Assembly: GCF_900109315.1 (NCBI RefSeq)
Contig: NZ_FOJC01000006.1
Span: 62,001-126,000 of the forward strand
Length of the DNA: 64,000 nucleotides
Reading direction: 5' to 3'
Origin: [Haemophilus] ducreyi
GTDB lineage: Bacteria > Pseudomonadota > Gammaproteobacteria > Enterobacterales > Pasteurellaceae
The stretch's first letter is position 1; every line of letters begins with the position of its first letter. Under the pieces are notes generated by a model. It did no database searches, was not told the DNA's origin, and saw only the letters and a program-made list of their open reading frames with translations. Below are positions 40,468 to 51,400 of this stretch, piece by piece. Made by a program: the position numbers and the translations under genes.

Positions 40468-41492
40468 TGGCTGTTTTCCGTTTAAGTGAACTTGCGGAAC
40501 AAATCGGCGCTACCCTAAAAGGTAACGCCGATTTGGCTATTACTAGTATTGCCGCATTAAATAATGCTGAACCAACGCAAATCACATTTATCTCAAACGC
40601 AAAATATCGTTCCCAACTCTCACAATCTAAAGCAGGAGCGATTATTGTTACTGCTGAAGATGTTGAATTTTGCCAAGCAACACAAAACCTACTGATTGTA
40701 AAAGATCCATATTTAGCCTATGCATTACTGGCACAATATATGGATGACCTCCCAAAATCTGCTAATGGAATATCTGAAAGTGCTGTCATTTCAGCCACCG
40801 CCAAATTAGGTAAGAATGTTTCTATCGGGGCTAATGCGGTCATAGAAAGTGGCGTTGAGCTAGCAGACGATGTCACCATTGGAGCGGGTTGTTTTATCGG
40901 CAAAAATACTAAAATTGGTGCAAGAAGCCACCTGTGGGCAAATGTCTCTGTCTACCATAATGTAGAAATCGGCAACTATTGCTTAATTCAATCATCCGCA
41001 GTAATTGGCAGTGATGGATTTGGTTATGCAAATGATAAAGGACGCTGGATTAAAATTCCTCAAACTGGAGGCGTTATCATTGGTAACCGTGTTGAAATTG
41101 GCGCTTGTACTTGTATTGATCGCGGTGCACTAGATCCAACCATTATTGAAGATAATGTAATTATCGACAATTTATGCCAAATTGCCCATAATGTACATAT
41201 TGGCTTTGGCACAGCCATTGCTGGTGGTGTAATTCTAGCGGGCAGCCTAAAAATTGGTCGATTCTGTCAAATTGGTGGGGCCAGCGTGATCAATGGACAT
41301 ATGGAAATTTGTGATGGAGCAATCATCACTGGTATGAGTATGATTATGAAACCCATTACTGAAAAAGGGGTTTATTCATCCGGTATTCCCGCACAAACCA
41401 ATAAAGAATGGCGTAAAACAGCGGCGCTAACGATGAATATAGCAGATATGAATAAGCGTCTTAAAGCAATTGAAAAGCAGTTAACTGAATAA
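40467..41492 (+). CDS. lpxD: UDP-3-O-acylglucosamine N-acyltransferase
   Basis: Third step of lipid A synthesis: transfers 3-hydroxyacyl from ACP to UDP-3-O-acyl-glucosamine. The protein has 341 residues. The N-terminal uridine-binding domain (1-100) is followed by left-handed beta-helix hexapeptide repeats ([20 protein letters not shown] onwards). The catalytic His lies in [17 protein letters not shown] near 235. The C-terminal helix covers the last 30 residues. It shares 1 bp with skp. Confidence 0.97.
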   Translation: MAVFRLSELAEQIGATLKGNADLAITSIAALNNAEPTQITFISNAKYRSQLSQSKAGAIIVTAEDVEFCQATQNLLIVKDPYLAYALLAQYMDDLPKSANGISESAVISATAKLGKNVSIGANAVIESGVELADDVTIGAGCFIGKNTKIGARSHLWANVSVYHNVEIGNYCLIQSSAVIGSDGFGYANDKGRWIKIPQTGGVIIGNRVEIGACTCIDRGALDPTIIEDNVIIDNLCQIAHNVHIGFGTAIAGGVILAGSLKIGRFCQIGGASVINGHMEICDGAIITGMSMIMKPITEKGVYSSGIPAQTNKEWRKTAALTMNIADMNKRLKAIEKQLTE

Positions 41493-41558
41493 AATTCATC
41501 TTTTAATCGAGCTTACTTTTTAGTAATCTCTTGTCAAATTTTTTATGAGGTCAAATAA

Positions 41559-42023
41559 ATGGCGATTGAAACAGCAGAAAATCGAACCCCTAAGGTTATT
41601 GAAGTTACTGAGATTATGAATATGTTACCACATCGTTATCCTTTTCTTTTAGTGGATCGTGTAACAGATTATGAAGAAGGCAAATGGTTGAGAGCAATCA
41701 AAAATGTAACTGTAAATGAACCTTGTTTTACCGGTCATTTTCCTAGCAGTCCCGTCTTTCCTGGCGTACTCATTTTAGAAGCTATGGCACAAGCTACAGG
41801 CGTTTTAGCCGTGGCTACATATGGTAAAATGCGTGAAGATGAACTTTATTACTTTGCTGCAATTGACAATGCACGTTTTAAACGCCCTGTTGTACCAGGT
41901 GATCAACTTGTACTTGAAGTAGAATTTCTAAAAGAAATACGCGGCATTACAAAATCCACAGGTAAAGCTTACGTTAATGGTAAATTAGCCTGTGAAGCAG
42001 ATTTAATGTGTGCACGTAAATAA
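41559..42023 (+). CDS. fabZ: 3-hydroxyacyl-ACP dehydratase FabZ
   Basis: Dehydrates 3-hydroxyacyl-ACP in fatty acid synthesis and competes with LpxA/LpxD for 3-hydroxyacyl-ACP. The protein has 154 residues. The hot-dog fold signatures are [20 protein letters not shown] near 23-42 and the active-site His and Glu in [20 protein letters not shown] near 58-77. It has a GAGG ribosome-binding site and lies between lpxD and lpxA, the standard order. Confidence 0.98.
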   Translation: MAIETAENRTPKVIEVTEIMNMLPHRYPFLLVDRVTDYEEGKWLRAIKNVTVNEPCFTGHFPSSPVFPGVLILEAMAQATGVLAVATYGKMREDELYYFAAIDNARFKRPVVPGDQLVLEVEFLKEIRGITKSTGKAYVNGKLACEADLMCARK

Positions 42024-42055
42024 TAATATAACCCCACAAAAGAGGGAAAAGATAA

Positions 42056-42850
42056 ATGCGATTAATCGATTCTACGGCTAAAATCAGTCCATTAGCTGTT
42101 ATAGAAGACGGTGCTCAAATTGGTGCTCATGTGGAAATTGGTCCATTTTGTGTTATTGGTAAAAATGTCAAAATTGGCGCTAAAACCATTATTCATTCAC
42201 ATGTTGTGATCAATGGCCATACTGAGATAGGTGAACAAAACCAAATTTTTCAATTCACTAGCATTGGCGAAATTAACCAAGACTTAAAATATCAAGGTGA
42301 ACCCACAAAAGTAGTTATTGGTGATCGGAATAGTATTCGCGAAAGTGTAACTATTCATCGTGGTACTATCCAAGGCGGTGGCGTAACACGGATTAGCAAT
42401 GATAATTTATTTATGATCAATGCGCATATTGCTCATGATTGCAATATTAGTAACCACTGTATTATTGCTAATAATGGTACATTGGCAGGCCATGTCAGAT
42501 TAGATGATTTTGTGATTGTAGGTGGAATGTCTGCTATCCATCAATTTGTTATTATCGGTTCACACGTTATGTTAGGTGGTGGTTCAATGGTCAGTCAAGA
42601 TGTTCCCCCATATGTGATGGCACAAGGTAATCATGCACAACCATTTGGCGTAAATTTAGAAGGCTTAAAACGACGTGGATTTGATAAGCCAACAATTCAC
42701 GCGATCCGCCATGTTTATAAATTAATCTATCGTAGTGGCAAAACAATTGAGGAAGTATTACCAGAAATTGAACATATTGCACTAAATGAACCGGCAATAA
42801 AAGTCTATCTTGATTTCTTCAAACATTCCACGCGTGGCATTATTCGCTGA
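42056..42850 (+). CDS. lpxA: UDP-N-acetylglucosamine acyltransferase
   Basis: First step of lipid A synthesis: 3-O-acylation of UDP-GlcNAc. The protein has 264 residues, the usual length. Hexapeptide repeats fill the first 190 residues ([20 protein letters not shown]), and the catalytic His is in [16 protein letters not shown] near 122-126. The C-terminal helical domain follows ([20 protein letters not shown]). lpxB, often the next gene, is absent here; dxr lies convergent 65 bp beyond. Confidence 0.98.
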   Translation: MRLIDSTAKISPLAVIEDGAQIGAHVEIGPFCVIGKNVKIGAKTIIHSHVVINGHTEIGEQNQIFQFTSIGEINQDLKYQGEPTKVVIGDRNSIRESVTIHRGTIQGGGVTRISNDNLFMINAHIAHDCNISNHCIIANNGTLAGHVRLDDFVIVGGMSAIHQFVIIGSHVMLGGGSMVSQDVPPYVMAQGNHAQPFGVNLEGLKRRGFDKPTIHAIRHVYKLIYRSGKTIEEVLPEIEHIALNEPAIKVYLDFFKHSTRGIIR

Positions 42851-42915
42851 TTCAAACGAGTATAATTTGGCATTTAAGCGGTCTTGTCGTATTGTTACAT
42901 TAGACCACATATTCG

Positions 42916-44106
42916 TTATACATTTAACATCGCTTGCTTAGCAATTTCGCGGGCAAGCTGATCAATATGCAAAATATCTGCAACATCATTCACACGAAGC
43001 GGTGCAATATTTTCAACAACGGTCGAATTAATACGTTCTATCTCAGTAAAACGAATATGACGATTTAAAAAAGCTTCTACAGCAATTTCATTCGCCGCGT
43101 TTAATGCTGTAGTCGCATATTGCCCTTCAGCAGATGCTTCAATCGCTAATTTCAAATTAGGATAGCGCTTAAAATCAGGTTCAATAAAGGTTAATTCTGT
43201 TAATTTACCAAAATCTAATGGCATAACGCCTGATGGAATACGGTTTGGATATGCCATTGTATGTGCAATAGGGGTTCTCATATCAGGATTTCCCATTTGA
43301 GCAATGACAGATCCATCAAGATAACGCACCATAGAATGAATAATCGATTGTGGATGAATAGTAATTTCCATTTCTTCGACACTTGCGTTAAATAGCCAAC
43401 GTGCCTCAATATATTCTAATCCTTTATTCATCATTGTGGCTGAGTCAACCGAAATCTTTTTACCCATCGACCAATTTGGATGCGCAATAGCTTGCTCAGG
43501 GGTAATAGAATCAAATTCAGCTAAACTTTTTTCTCGAAATGGGCCACCTGAACCGGTCAAAATAATACGGCTGACACCTAACTCGGCTAACGGACAAAAT
43601 CCTATTTTTTGTTGTGCCACTAGTGGTAGCGATTGAAAAATTGCATTATGTTCACTGTCGACTGGCAATAATGTTGCCCCTGATTTACGCGCCTCATCAA
43701 TAAAAATTTGCCCGCATGTCACTAAAGATTCTTTATTTGCTAATAATATTTGTTTGCCTGCCTTAGCTGCTGCTAAAGTAGGTAGTAAACCTGCCGCACC
43801 AACAATCGCTGCCATAACTATATTCGCATCAGGATGTGCCGCTAATTCACAAATAGCTTGTTCGCCGGCTAATACTTGAGTGGTTAAATTCAATGCTTTT
43901 AATTGTTCAGCAAGCAATTTTGCAGCCTTTTCATCTACTAACGCGGCAAATTTAGGCTTAAATTGGCTACATTGTATAGCCATTAATTCAACATTTTTTC
44001 CTCCAACAAGTGCAAACACTTGATACTGGTCAGGATTATGCTCAATCACTGATAATGTACTTTGACCAATTGAACCTGTTGATCCCAAAATTACTATATT
44101 TTTCAT
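42916..44106 (-). CDS. dxr: 1-deoxy-D-xylulose 5-phosphate reductoisomerase
   Basis: Second enzyme of the MEP isoprenoid pathway, making 2-C-methyl-D-erythritol 4-phosphate and so supplying precursors for UppS. The protein has 396 residues. The NADPH-binding motif is [19 protein letters not shown] near 4-22. The metal and substrate region is [15 protein letters not shown] near 150, and [20 protein letters not shown] near 223-242 is invariant in the family. It lies 78 bp downstream of the relA stop, beyond a hairpin, so it is probably transcribed separately. Confidence 0.97.
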   Translation of the reverse strand: MKNIVILGSTGSIGQSTLSVIEHNPDQYQVFALVGGKNVELMAIQCSQFKPKFAALVDEKAAKLLAEQLKALNLTTQVLAGEQAICELAAHPDANIVMAAIVGAAGLLPTLAAAKAGKQILLANKESLVTCGQIFIDEARKSGATLLPVDSEHNAIFQSLPLVAQQKIGFCPLAELGVSRIILTGSGGPFREKSLAEFDSITPEQAIAHPNWSMGKKISVDSATMMNKGLEYIEARWLFNASVEEMEITIHPQSIIHSMVRYLDGSVIAQMGNPDMRTPIAHTMAYPNRIPSGVMPLDFGKLTELTFIEPDFKRYPNLKLAIEASAEGQYATTALNAANEIAVEAFLNRHIRFTEIERINSTVVENIAPLRVNDVADILHIDQLAREIAKQAMLNV

Positions 44107-44130
44107 CTATTATCCTTCATTTTTTACACA

Positions 44131-44180
44131 ATAAGCGGTCAATTTTAAGTATTATTTGCTACTTAAAACTGACCGCTTAT
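44131..44180 (-). terminator. strong hairpin between relA and dxr containing paired uptake words
   Basis: ATAAGCGGTCAATTTTAAGTA pairs with TACTTAAAACTGACCGCTTAT across a 21-bp stem with one mismatch and an 8-nt loop. Each arm carries the AAGCGGTC uptake core, giving an inverted uptake-sequence pair. It starts 4 bp after the relA stop. Confidence 0.75.
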
Positions 44181-44184
44181 TCAA

Positions 44185-46392
44185 TTAGTTTGCTAGCCGT
44201 TTTGCTTCAATCACTGATTCTAACTGACTAATCCGCGTTAAAATTTTAGCTAACATTTCTACATTAGACATTTCAAGCTCAATATCCATCACAGTTAAGC
44301 CTCGCTTAATATCTTGCCGGCTAGCGACAGTCAATACATTAACTTTTTCATTTGCCATCACAGCACTTACATCACGTAATAAGCCATTACACTCATTCGC
44401 AATAATGCGAATCCTTAAACTAAATCCGGCTTTAAAATGGCTATCCCATTGTGCTGAAACAATTCGTTCTGGATTCGCGCTACGTAATTCAAATAGTTGT
44501 TCACAATTAGCACAATGAATGGAAATGCCACGCCCTTGCGTGATATAACCGACAATATCATCTCCGGGGATTGGCTGACAACAACACGCTAGGTTATGCA
44601 TTAAGTTACCAACACTATCAATGATAATTTGCCCGTTTTTGCCTTTTTGTTGCTGTGCATTATAGGCATTTTTATTCACATGCTTTAATACAGCTTCGTC
44701 TTCTTGCTCTGCCGTTGGCTTCATTAATTTACTTTGCAAGTAGTGACTCAACTGATTCAAGCGAATATCGCCACCGCCAATGGCGGCATATAAATCATCA
44801 AATTGTTTTAAGTTATAACGTGGCAACGCATATTGTTCGATCTGCTTATGGCTAAGGCCTAAACGGCTTATTTCAGCCTCAAGCGCTTCTTTACCGATCG
44901 GAATATTTTTTTCTCGATCTAATTTTTTAAACCAAGCAATAATTTTGGCGCGCGCTTTTGAGGTATTCACAAAACCCGCTTGAGGGCTCAGCCAATCACG
45001 GCTTGGGTTTGGGGTTTTCTGAGTAATAATTTCAACTTGATCCCCCATTTGCAATACATAAGTGAACGGCACGATCCTGTCAGCAATTTTAGCGCCTATA
45101 CAACGATGTCCAATTTCACTATGAACTGCATACGCAAAATCAAGTGGTGTTGAATTCTTCGGCAAATCAATCACTTCACCACGCGGTGTAAACACATATA
45201 CACGATCATCAAAGATCTGCGAACGCATCTCCGCCATCATATCGCTTGAAGCCGCAAGATCATTTTGCCACGCTAATAATTTACGTAGCCAAATAATTTT
45301 TTCTTCATAACCCGAACGACTGACTGTCTGGCCTTCTTTGTATTTCCAATGTGCCGCTATGCCTAGTTCAGCTTCATCGTGCATTTTACGTGTACGAATT
45401 TGTACTTCAATAGGCTGTTCACCTTCACCTAATACTACGGTATGAATAGATTGATAACCGTTCGGTTTAGGATGCGCAATATAGTCGTCAAAGTGTTCTG
45501 GCAAATGTTTATACTGAGTATGGATAATTCCTAGCACGCTATAGCAATCTTGAACGTTTGGCACAATCACCCGTACCGCGCGAATATCAAATAGTTGTTC
45601 GAACTGCACATTTTTCTTCTGCATTTTCTTCCAAATGCTATAAATATGTTTTGGACGACCATACACTTCTAATGTATCCACTTCTTCAGTTAATGAAGCG
45701 GTCAATTGTGAAACAAAATTTGCAATATAATTTTCTCGTTCTAAACGACGTTCCCCTAATTGAGTGGCAATTCTACGATAAGATTGGGGATGCAATACCC
45801 GGAAACAATAATCCTCTAATTCCCATTTTAATTGGCCTATGCCTAGACGGTTTGCTAAGGGTGCATAAATATGAGAACACTCTTTGGCGGCTAACACTAA
45901 ATCTTCTTCTGTATAACGATGTATTTCTCGTAAATAGGCAATACGTTCAGCTAGCTTAATCACGACACAGCGGAAATCATCCACCATTGCCAATAACATT
46001 CGACGAATGTTATCAATCTGAAAATCAGAACGGCTATTCGCATTCAATTGGCGAATATTGTCCATTTCAATCACACCTTTAACCAAATTTTTAACTTGGT
46101 TACTGAATTCCTCTTTGACTTGCGCCAAATCAACAATATTGTTTTTGACAAGTGGAAATAATAAAGCCGCAACCAGTGAATCATCGTCCATATTCAAGCC
46201 ATGTAACAGCTCTACCATCTCAACACCGTCCCACATTAAATGGTAGCTGTCCGTATCCAATTTTTCATGAATATAACGCCAGGCTATTTGCAATTCTTCA
46301 AAGGTAATCGGCGACATCTGCAACGAAGCGCTCCAACTCGCTAATTCAAAAGTACTAGGGTCAAGCTCGTGTGAACGACGTATTGCAACCAT
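44185..46392 (-). CDS. relA: GTP pyrophosphokinase RelA
   Basis: Ribosome-associated (p)ppGpp synthetase of the stringent response, 735 residues. The N-terminal pseudo-hydrolase domain (about 30-190) has lost the HD motif, as in all RelA (ALLFPLV). The synthetase domain has RHIYSIWKKM and PKPNGYQSIHTVVLGEGEQP near 302-321. The TGS domain begins VYVFTPRGEVIDLPKNSTPL near 400 and the zinc-finger CCCQPIPGDDIVGYI near 606. The ACT domain ends the protein. A strong AAAGGAGG ribosome-binding site precedes the ATG at 46392. Confidence 0.98.
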   Translation of the reverse strand: MVAIRRSHELDPSTFELASWSASLQMSPITFEELQIAWRYIHEKLDTDSYHLMWDGVEMVELLHGLNMDDDSLVAALLFPLVKNNIVDLAQVKEEFSNQVKNLVKGVIEMDNIRQLNANSRSDFQIDNIRRMLLAMVDDFRCVVIKLAERIAYLREIHRYTEEDLVLAAKECSHIYAPLANRLGIGQLKWELEDYCFRVLHPQSYRRIATQLGERRLERENYIANFVSQLTASLTEEVDTLEVYGRPKHIYSIWKKMQKKNVQFEQLFDIRAVRVIVPNVQDCYSVLGIIHTQYKHLPEHFDDYIAHPKPNGYQSIHTVVLGEGEQPIEVQIRTRKMHDEAELGIAAHWKYKEGQTVSRSGYEEKIIWLRKLLAWQNDLAASSDMMAEMRSQIFDDRVYVFTPRGEVIDLPKNSTPLDFAYAVHSEIGHRCIGAKIADRIVPFTYVLQMGDQVEIITQKTPNPSRDWLSPQAGFVNTSKARAKIIAWFKKLDREKNIPIGKEALEAEISRLGLSHKQIEQYALPRYNLKQFDDLYAAIGGGDIRLNQLSHYLQSKLMKPTAEQEDEAVLKHVNKNAYNAQQQKGKNGQIIIDSVGNLMHNLACCCQPIPGDDIVGYITQGRGISIHCANCEQLFELRSANPERIVSAQWDSHFKAGFSLRIRIIANECNGLLRDVSAVMANEKVNVLTVASRQDIKRGLTVMDIELEMSNVEMLAKILTRISQLESVIEAKRLAN

Positions 46393-46718
46393 AAAACCTC
46401 CTTTGCAAAATAATGAGAGAATTGAACTGCTTACACAGTCAAAGATATGCCATATTATACGTGCATTTTACTAAAATACTTACTTATTTATCTTACTTTT
46501 ATTTTGTAAATGTCAGTGAACAGATGAGCTAATTGCTACACTGAACATAAAAATTAGATTACTTTTTTACCCGCTATCCGCCTGAATACTTGTATTATCT
46601 GAACATATACTTTAGCTAGTTTTAGTATATAATAAGCGATGTTTATCTCAGCACTCTCTAACAATGCTGTTGATTGGATTGTACGATGCAAGAATTCTCA
46701 AGAAGGACTAAGATCATA
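46393..46718. other. 326-bp relA/der divergent intergenic region
   Basis: AT-rich region holding the divergent promoters. A TATAAT hexamer at 46628-46633 on the plus strand is a possible -10 for der, but no convincing -35 is spaced for it. The relA side has AAAGGAGG at its start. No further gene, repeat or RNA was recognised. Confidence 0.4.
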
Positions 46719-48251
46719 ATGACCCCTGTTGTTGCCCTTGTTGGCAGACCAAATGTAGGTAAATCTACCTTATTCAATCGCTTAACACGCACTCGTGATG
46801 CACTTGTCGCAGATTTCCCCGGTTTAACGCGTGACCGTAAATATGGCCACGCTAATATTGCAGGACACGATTTTATTGTGATTGATACCGGCGGTATTGA
46901 TGGCACAGAAGAAGGTGTAGAAGAAAAGATGGCAGAACAATCGTTATTAGCGATTGAAGAAGCGGATGTAGTACTTTTTTTAGTTGATGCACGCGCTGGC
47001 TTATTAACAGCAGATATTGGTATTGCACAATATTTAGGTCAACGAGAAAAAACTACTATCGTTGTGGCAAATAAAACTGATGGCATTGATGCAGACTCAC
47101 ATTGTGGCGAATTCTACCAACTTGGTTTAGGTGAAGTAGTAAAAATTGCCGCTGCACAAGGTCGTGGTGTAACCCAATTAATTGAACAAGTTTTATCCCC
47201 CCTCGCGACAGCGCTTAATTCTGAACAAGCGGGCGAAAATGAAGAAAATCTTGCCACAGAAACAAATGAATTTGATGAATGGAGCCAAGATTTTGATTTT
47301 AATAATGAAGAAGACACGGCCCTACTTGATGAAGCATTAGATGAAGAAAATAGCGAAAGTATTGCTGACAAAAATATCAAAATCGCCATCATTGGCCGCC
47401 CAAATGTAGGAAAATCTACTTTAACCAACCGCATTTTAGGTGAAGAACGTGTCGTGGTATATGATATGCCAGGCACAACGCGTGATTCGATTTATATACC
47501 AATGGAACGCGATGGGCAAGAATACACCATTATTGATACCGCAGGTGTTCGTAAACGAGGTAAAATCAATCTAGCGGTTGAAAAATTTTCTGTTATAAAA
47601 ACCTTACAAGCTATTCAAGATGCAAACGTCGTGTTATTAACCATTGACGCTCGCGAAAGTATTTCCGATCAAGATCTCTCTTTATTAGGTTTTATCTTAA
47701 ATGCCGGTCGTTCGCTTGTCATTGTAGTCAATAAATGGGATGGCTTATCTTACGATATCAAAGAACAAGTTAAATCAGAATTAGATCGACGGTTAGATTT
47801 TATTGATTTTGCACGCGTACATTTTATTTCTGCGTTACATGGCTCAGGTGTTGGCAATCTTTTTGACTCTGTCAAAGAAGCCTATTCATGTGCAACACAG
47901 AAAACTTCAACTTCAATGTTAACGCGTATTCTCCATATGGCGGCTGATGAACATCAACCTCCACTTGTAAATGGTCGCCGAGTAAAATTAAAATATGCCC
48001 ATCCAGGCGGCTATAACCCACCGATTATTGTTATACACGGTAACCAAGTGGAAAAATTATCCGACGCGTATAAACGCTACTTATCCAATTATTTCCGCAA
48101 AAGCTTAAAAATTATCGGTTCGCCGATTCGAATTCAATTCCAAGAAGGGAATAATCCATTTGCGGGTAAAAAAAATAAATTAACCCCTAATCAATTACGT
48201 AAACGTAAACGTTTGATGAAATTTATTAAGAAAACTAAAAATAAAAAATAG
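46719..48251 (+). CDS. der: ribosome biogenesis GTPase Der (EngA)
   Basis: Double-GTPase needed for 50S subunit maturation, 510 residues. There are two G domains: first [20 protein letters not shown] near 10-29, second [20 protein letters not shown] near 223-242, each followed by DTGG/DTAG and NKTD/NKWD. An acidic linker separates them and a KH-like domain closes the protein. A basic tail of Lys/Arg ends it. The ATG at 46719 gives the expected N-terminus ([12 protein letters not shown]); an ORF from 46674 adds 15 residues. Confidence 0.97.
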   Translation: MTPVVALVGRPNVGKSTLFNRLTRTRDALVADFPGLTRDRKYGHANIAGHDFIVIDTGGIDGTEEGVEEKMAEQSLLAIEEADVVLFLVDARAGLLTADIGIAQYLGQREKTTIVVANKTDGIDADSHCGEFYQLGLGEVVKIAAAQGRGVTQLIEQVLSPLATALNSEQAGENEENLATETNEFDEWSQDFDFNNEEDTALLDEALDEENSESIADKNIKIAIIGRPNVGKSTLTNRILGEERVVVYDMPGTTRDSIYIPMERDGQEYTIIDTAGVRKRGKINLAVEKFSVIKTLQAIQDANVVLLTIDARESISDQDLSLLGFILNAGRSLVIVVNKWDGLSYDIKEQVKSELDRRLDFIDFARVHFISALHGSGVGNLFDSVKEAYSCATQKTSTSMLTRILHMAADEHQPPLVNGRRVKLKYAHPGGYNPPIIVIHGNQVEKLSDAYKRYLSNYFRKSLKIIGSPIRIQFQEGNNPFAGKKNKLTPNQLRKRKRLMKFIKKTKNKK

Positions 48252-48310
48252 CCAATACATTTGATGATATACGCTATTAGCCTACTGAATATTTAAGATT
48301 AAGAATAAAA

Positions 48311-49741
48311 ATGATGATGCAATACTCCCTTAAATTTAATCAAGCAAAAGTATTAGTGCTTGGTGATGTAATGTTAGATCGTTATTGGTTTGGCGCGACC
48401 AATCGTATTTCACCTGAAGCGCCCGTTCCCGTGGTCAAAGTAAAAGATATGGAAGAACGCGCAGGCGGTGCAGCAAATGTCGCAATGAATATTGCAAGTT
48501 TAAATGCAACGGTTGCTCTACACGGTTTAGTTGGCCAAGATGACGCAGGCTGTGTATTGGATATGTTATTGAAAAACCATCATATCCAAAATCATTGTAT
48601 AACACTCGATAGCCACCCAACTATCACTAAATTACGTATCCTTTCTCGCCATCAGCAATTATTACGCTTAGATTTTGAAGAAAGTTTTCATAACGTTGAG
48701 AGTTCACCACTATTAGCAAAACTTCAACAAAAAATTACCGGTTATGGGGCACTTATCCTATCAGATTACGGCAAAGGCACACTTGCTGCCGTTCAGCAAA
48801 TGATCCAAATTGCACGACAAGCGAAAGTCCCTGTATTAATCGATCCTAAAGGCACTGATTTTGAACGCTACCGTGGTGCGACACTATTAACACCTAATAT
48901 GGCAGAATTTGAAGCAGTAGTAGGGGCTTGTTTGAATGATAATGACATTGTTAGCAAAGGATTAAAGCTGATCAATGACCTTGAACTAAGTGCGTTATTA
49001 GTAACGCGTTCTGAAAAAGGTATGACTTTATTACGCCCCTATCATCCCCCATTCCACCTGCCAACACAAGCTCAAGAAGTCTATGATGTAACCGGTGCAG
49101 GAGATACCGTAATCAGTATTTTAGCGACCGCTATTGCTGATGGCAGACCTTATGAAGAAGCGTGTTATTTGGCTAATGCAGCAGCAGGTATTGTAGTAGG
49201 TAAATTAGGTACCTCTACCGTAAATGCGACAGAATTAGAAAATGTGATTCCTCATCGAGAAGAAACCGGATTTGGTATCGTCACCGAAGAACGATTAAAA
49301 CAGTTTACTAAAGAAGCCAAAAATCGTGGTGAAAAAATCGTCATGACAAATGGCTGTTTTGATATTTTACACCCAGGTCACGTTTCTTATTTAGAAAATG
49401 CGCGTAAATTAGGGGATCGTTTGATTGTTGCAGTTAACTGTGATCAATCAGTGAAACGCCTGAAAGGGGAAAGCCGTCCAATCAATTCACTCAGTGCACG
49501 AATGGCAATCTTAGCGGGCTTAGCTTCTGTCGATTGGGTAATTGCTTTTGAAGAAGATACACCACAACGCTTAATCAGTGAAATATTACCCGATGTACTG
49601 GTAAAAGGTGGCGACTATAAACCTGAACAGATTGTAGGATGTCAAGAAGTATGGGCAAACGGAGGCAATGTCAAGGCATTAAACTTTGAAGATGGTTGTT
49701 CCACTACCGACGTCATTAAGAAAATTCAAGCAATAAGGTAA
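48311..49741 (+). CDS. hldE: bifunctional heptose kinase/adenylyltransferase HldE
   Basis: Converts D-glycero-beta-D-manno-heptose 7-phosphate to the 1,7-bisphosphate and later couples heptose 1-phosphate to ATP. This yields ADP-heptose for the LPS core. The protein has 476 residues. The ribokinase-like domain (1-320) has [20 protein letters not shown] and [13 protein letters not shown] near 258. The cytidylyltransferase-type domain has [17 protein letters not shown] near 345. Three consecutive ATG codons (48311, 48314, 48317) make the exact start uncertain. It acts downstream of gmhA (13.9 kb). Confidence 0.97.
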   Translation: MMMQYSLKFNQAKVLVLGDVMLDRYWFGATNRISPEAPVPVVKVKDMEERAGGAANVAMNIASLNATVALHGLVGQDDAGCVLDMLLKNHHIQNHCITLDSHPTITKLRILSRHQQLLRLDFEESFHNVESSPLLAKLQQKITGYGALILSDYGKGTLAAVQQMIQIARQAKVPVLIDPKGTDFERYRGATLLTPNMAEFEAVVGACLNDNDIVSKGLKLINDLELSALLVTRSEKGMTLLRPYHPPFHLPTQAQEVYDVTGAGDTVISILATAIADGRPYEEACYLANAAAGIVVGKLGTSTVNATELENVIPHREETGFGIVTEERLKQFTKEAKNRGEKIVMTNGCFDILHPGHVSYLENARKLGDRLIVAVNCDQSVKRLKGESRPINSLSARMAILAGLASVDWVIAFEEDTPQRLISEILPDVLVKGGDYKPEQIVGCQEVWANGGNVKALNFEDGCSTTDVIKKIQAIR

Positions 49742-49753
49742 AGTCTGTTATTC

Positions 49754-50293
49754 ATGGAAAAAATTATTATTGATACCGAGCAATTTCAACGTACTATTTC
49801 ACGAATCTCTCATCAAATTATTGAGAAACACGCGATTCTTGATAATATCATCTTAGTTGGCATTAAACGTCGTGGTGCTGAAATCGCAGAAATGTTGCAA
49901 AAAAGAATTAGTGAACTTGCACAAATTAGTTTACCGCTAATGGCTCTTGATATTACCTTTTATCGAGATGATTTAAATTTAACGAGCAAAGATCCTGTTT
50001 ATACTGGAGTAGAACATCAACTCAATATCGAAGGTAAAACGGTTATTTTAATTGATGATGTCCTATTTACTGGACGAACTATTCGTGCGGCATTAAATGC
50101 ACTACTTGATTTTGGACGAGCCAAGCGAATTGAATTGGTTATTTTAGTCGATCGTGGCCATCGAGAATTACCTATTCGAGCAGATTATGTGGGCAAAAAT
50201 ATCCCCACTGCGCTAAATGAACAAGTACAAGTTAGAACTGAACATTATGATGGTGTAAGCCAAGTCGCTTTAATCCATTCTACTAATAAATAA
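49754..50293 (+). CDS. pyrR: bifunctional pyrimidine regulator/uracil phosphoribosyltransferase PyrR
   Basis: PyrR-family protein of 179 residues that in many bacteria both regulates pyr genes by RNA binding and has weak uracil phosphoribosyltransferase activity. The PRPP-binding loop is VILIDDVLFTGRTIRAALNA near 95-114, and RGHRELPIRADYVGKNIPT near 137-155 is a PyrR signature. It lies 12 bp after hldE. A separate upp gene is at 52.3 kb, so the regulator role may dominate. Confidence 0.92.
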   Translation: MEKIIIDTEQFQRTISRISHQIIEKHAILDNIILVGIKRRGAEIAEMLQKRISELAQISLPLMALDITFYRDDLNLTSKDPVYTGVEHQLNIEGKTVILIDDVLFTGRTIRAALNALLDFGRAKRIELVILVDRGHRELPIRADYVGKNIPTALNEQVQVRTEHYDGVSQVALIHSTNK

Positions 50294-50352
50294 AAGGTTT
50301 GATCTTATGCCTGAACCTTTTTATAAAACTTTGCTCTAACTAGCTTTAGAGC
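50291..50352 (+). terminator. two hairpins between pyrR and surA
   Basis: AAAAGGTT and AACCTTTTT (50292-50322) form an imperfect terminator-like stem after pyrR. A second stem GCTCTAA/TTAGAGC (50333-50352) lies just upstream of the surA ribosome-binding site. The first is a likely terminator; the second has no assigned role. Confidence 0.5.
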
Positions 50353-50382
50353 TAAACTTCAAAATCTTAAAGGAATAAATAT

Positions 50383-51336
50383 ATGAAATTAAACTCTGCA
50401 AAATCATTATTAGTTGCATTAGTGACCGCAGTTAGCTTATCTCAATCAGCAATGGCTTGGGAGGAACATGTAGTAGCAACAGTGAATAATATTCCTGTGA
50501 TGGAAAGCCAAGTCCAAAGCCTACTTGGTCAGCAAAAAAATTCAAAAAAAGACCGCAAAATGGCTATTGAACATATTATTGATGATATCCTTGTTCAAAA
50601 AGCAATCGCAGATGCGGGCATTCAAGTGGACTATAAATTAGTTGATAAAGCGATCGAAGATATCGCGGCTAGCAATGGCATTACTTATGGGCAACTACTT
50701 GATGCCATAGATAATCAAGGAATTTCTCTCGATCAATATCGTGGACAAATCGCTCAGCAAATGGCAATGGAACACGTTCGCCATATGAGTATCAGTCAGT
50801 CGATTCAACTTGATCCAAATGAAGTTCAAACATTAGCAAAAAAAATGCTTGAAAAAGATAAAGCTAAAGGCAAATTAAAGAAAAGCGTGGGTACACAATA
50901 TCGCATAAGTCATATTTTGATTAAAACGACCCCCGTTTTAAATGATGCAAAAGCCAAAGCGAAGTTAATGCGAATTGCTGCTGATATTAAAGCCGGCAAA
51001 ACAACATTTGAACAAGCCGCAAAAGCGAATTCTATTGATTATATTTCAGCTGCTGATGGCGGTGATTTAGGTTATAATTTCTTAGATATTTACGATCCTA
51101 CATTTGCAAAAGTCGCTAATAAGGCTAAACAAAATCAAATTTCTGCGCCCTTTAAATCACAATTTGGTTGGCATATTCTAAAAGTGACCGCTACCCAAAA
51201 AGCCGATCGTACAGAAGATTCATACAATCAATTTGCTTATGAGCTTCTTGCTAACCAACAAGGTCAAGAAATAGCTAAAGATTGGTTTAAAATATTGAGA
51301 TCTAGCGCTGATATTCAATATGTTGATAAGCAATAA
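50383..51336 (+). CDS. surA: periplasmic peptidylprolyl isomerase SurA
   Basis: Periplasmic chaperone for outer-membrane proteins, 317 residues. It is shorter than the 428 of E. coli SurA because it has one rather than two parvulin domains, as in H. influenzae. The signal peptide ends near residue 25 (SQSAMA-WEEHVVATVNNIPV). The SurA N-domain follows, then the parvulin domain: YRISHILIKTTPVLNDAKAK near 181 and DLGYNFLDIYDP near 225, ending in QFGWHILKV. A good AAAGGA site precedes the ATG. Confidence 0.95.
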   Translation: MKLNSAKSLLVALVTAVSLSQSAMAWEEHVVATVNNIPVMESQVQSLLGQQKNSKKDRKMAIEHIIDDILVQKAIADAGIQVDYKLVDKAIEDIAASNGITYGQLLDAIDNQGISLDQYRGQIAQQMAMEHVRHMSISQSIQLDPNEVQTLAKKMLEKDKAKGKLKKSVGTQYRISHILIKTTPVLNDAKAKAKLMRIAADIKAGKTTFEQAAKANSIDYISAADGGDLGYNFLDIYDPTFAKVANKAKQNQISAPFKSQFGWHILKVTATQKADRTEDSYNQFAYELLANQQGQEIAKDWFKILRSSADIQYVDKQ

Positions 51337-51354
51337 TGAACAATTAAAGATTAG

Positions 51355-51380
51355 GAACCTCGCTTTTGCGGGGTTCTTTT
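51355..51380 (+). terminator. Rho-independent terminator of surA
   Basis: A 9-bp stem (GAACCTCGC/GCGGGGTTC, one G-T pair) with a TTTT loop is followed by TTTT. It starts 18 bp after the surA stop and 25 bp before rsmA. Confidence 0.9.
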
Positions 51381-51400
51381 ATTAGTTTTAAAGGATAACA

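Noticed and set aside
46058-46246. ORFs antisense to relA, purF, der and bamA
   Set aside because: They have no family resemblance or ribosome-binding sites and lie over well-conserved genes; they are shadow frames.
45900-46350. Missing HD motif in the hydrolase domain of RelA
   Set aside because: RelA proteins normally lack it; it is not a lesion.
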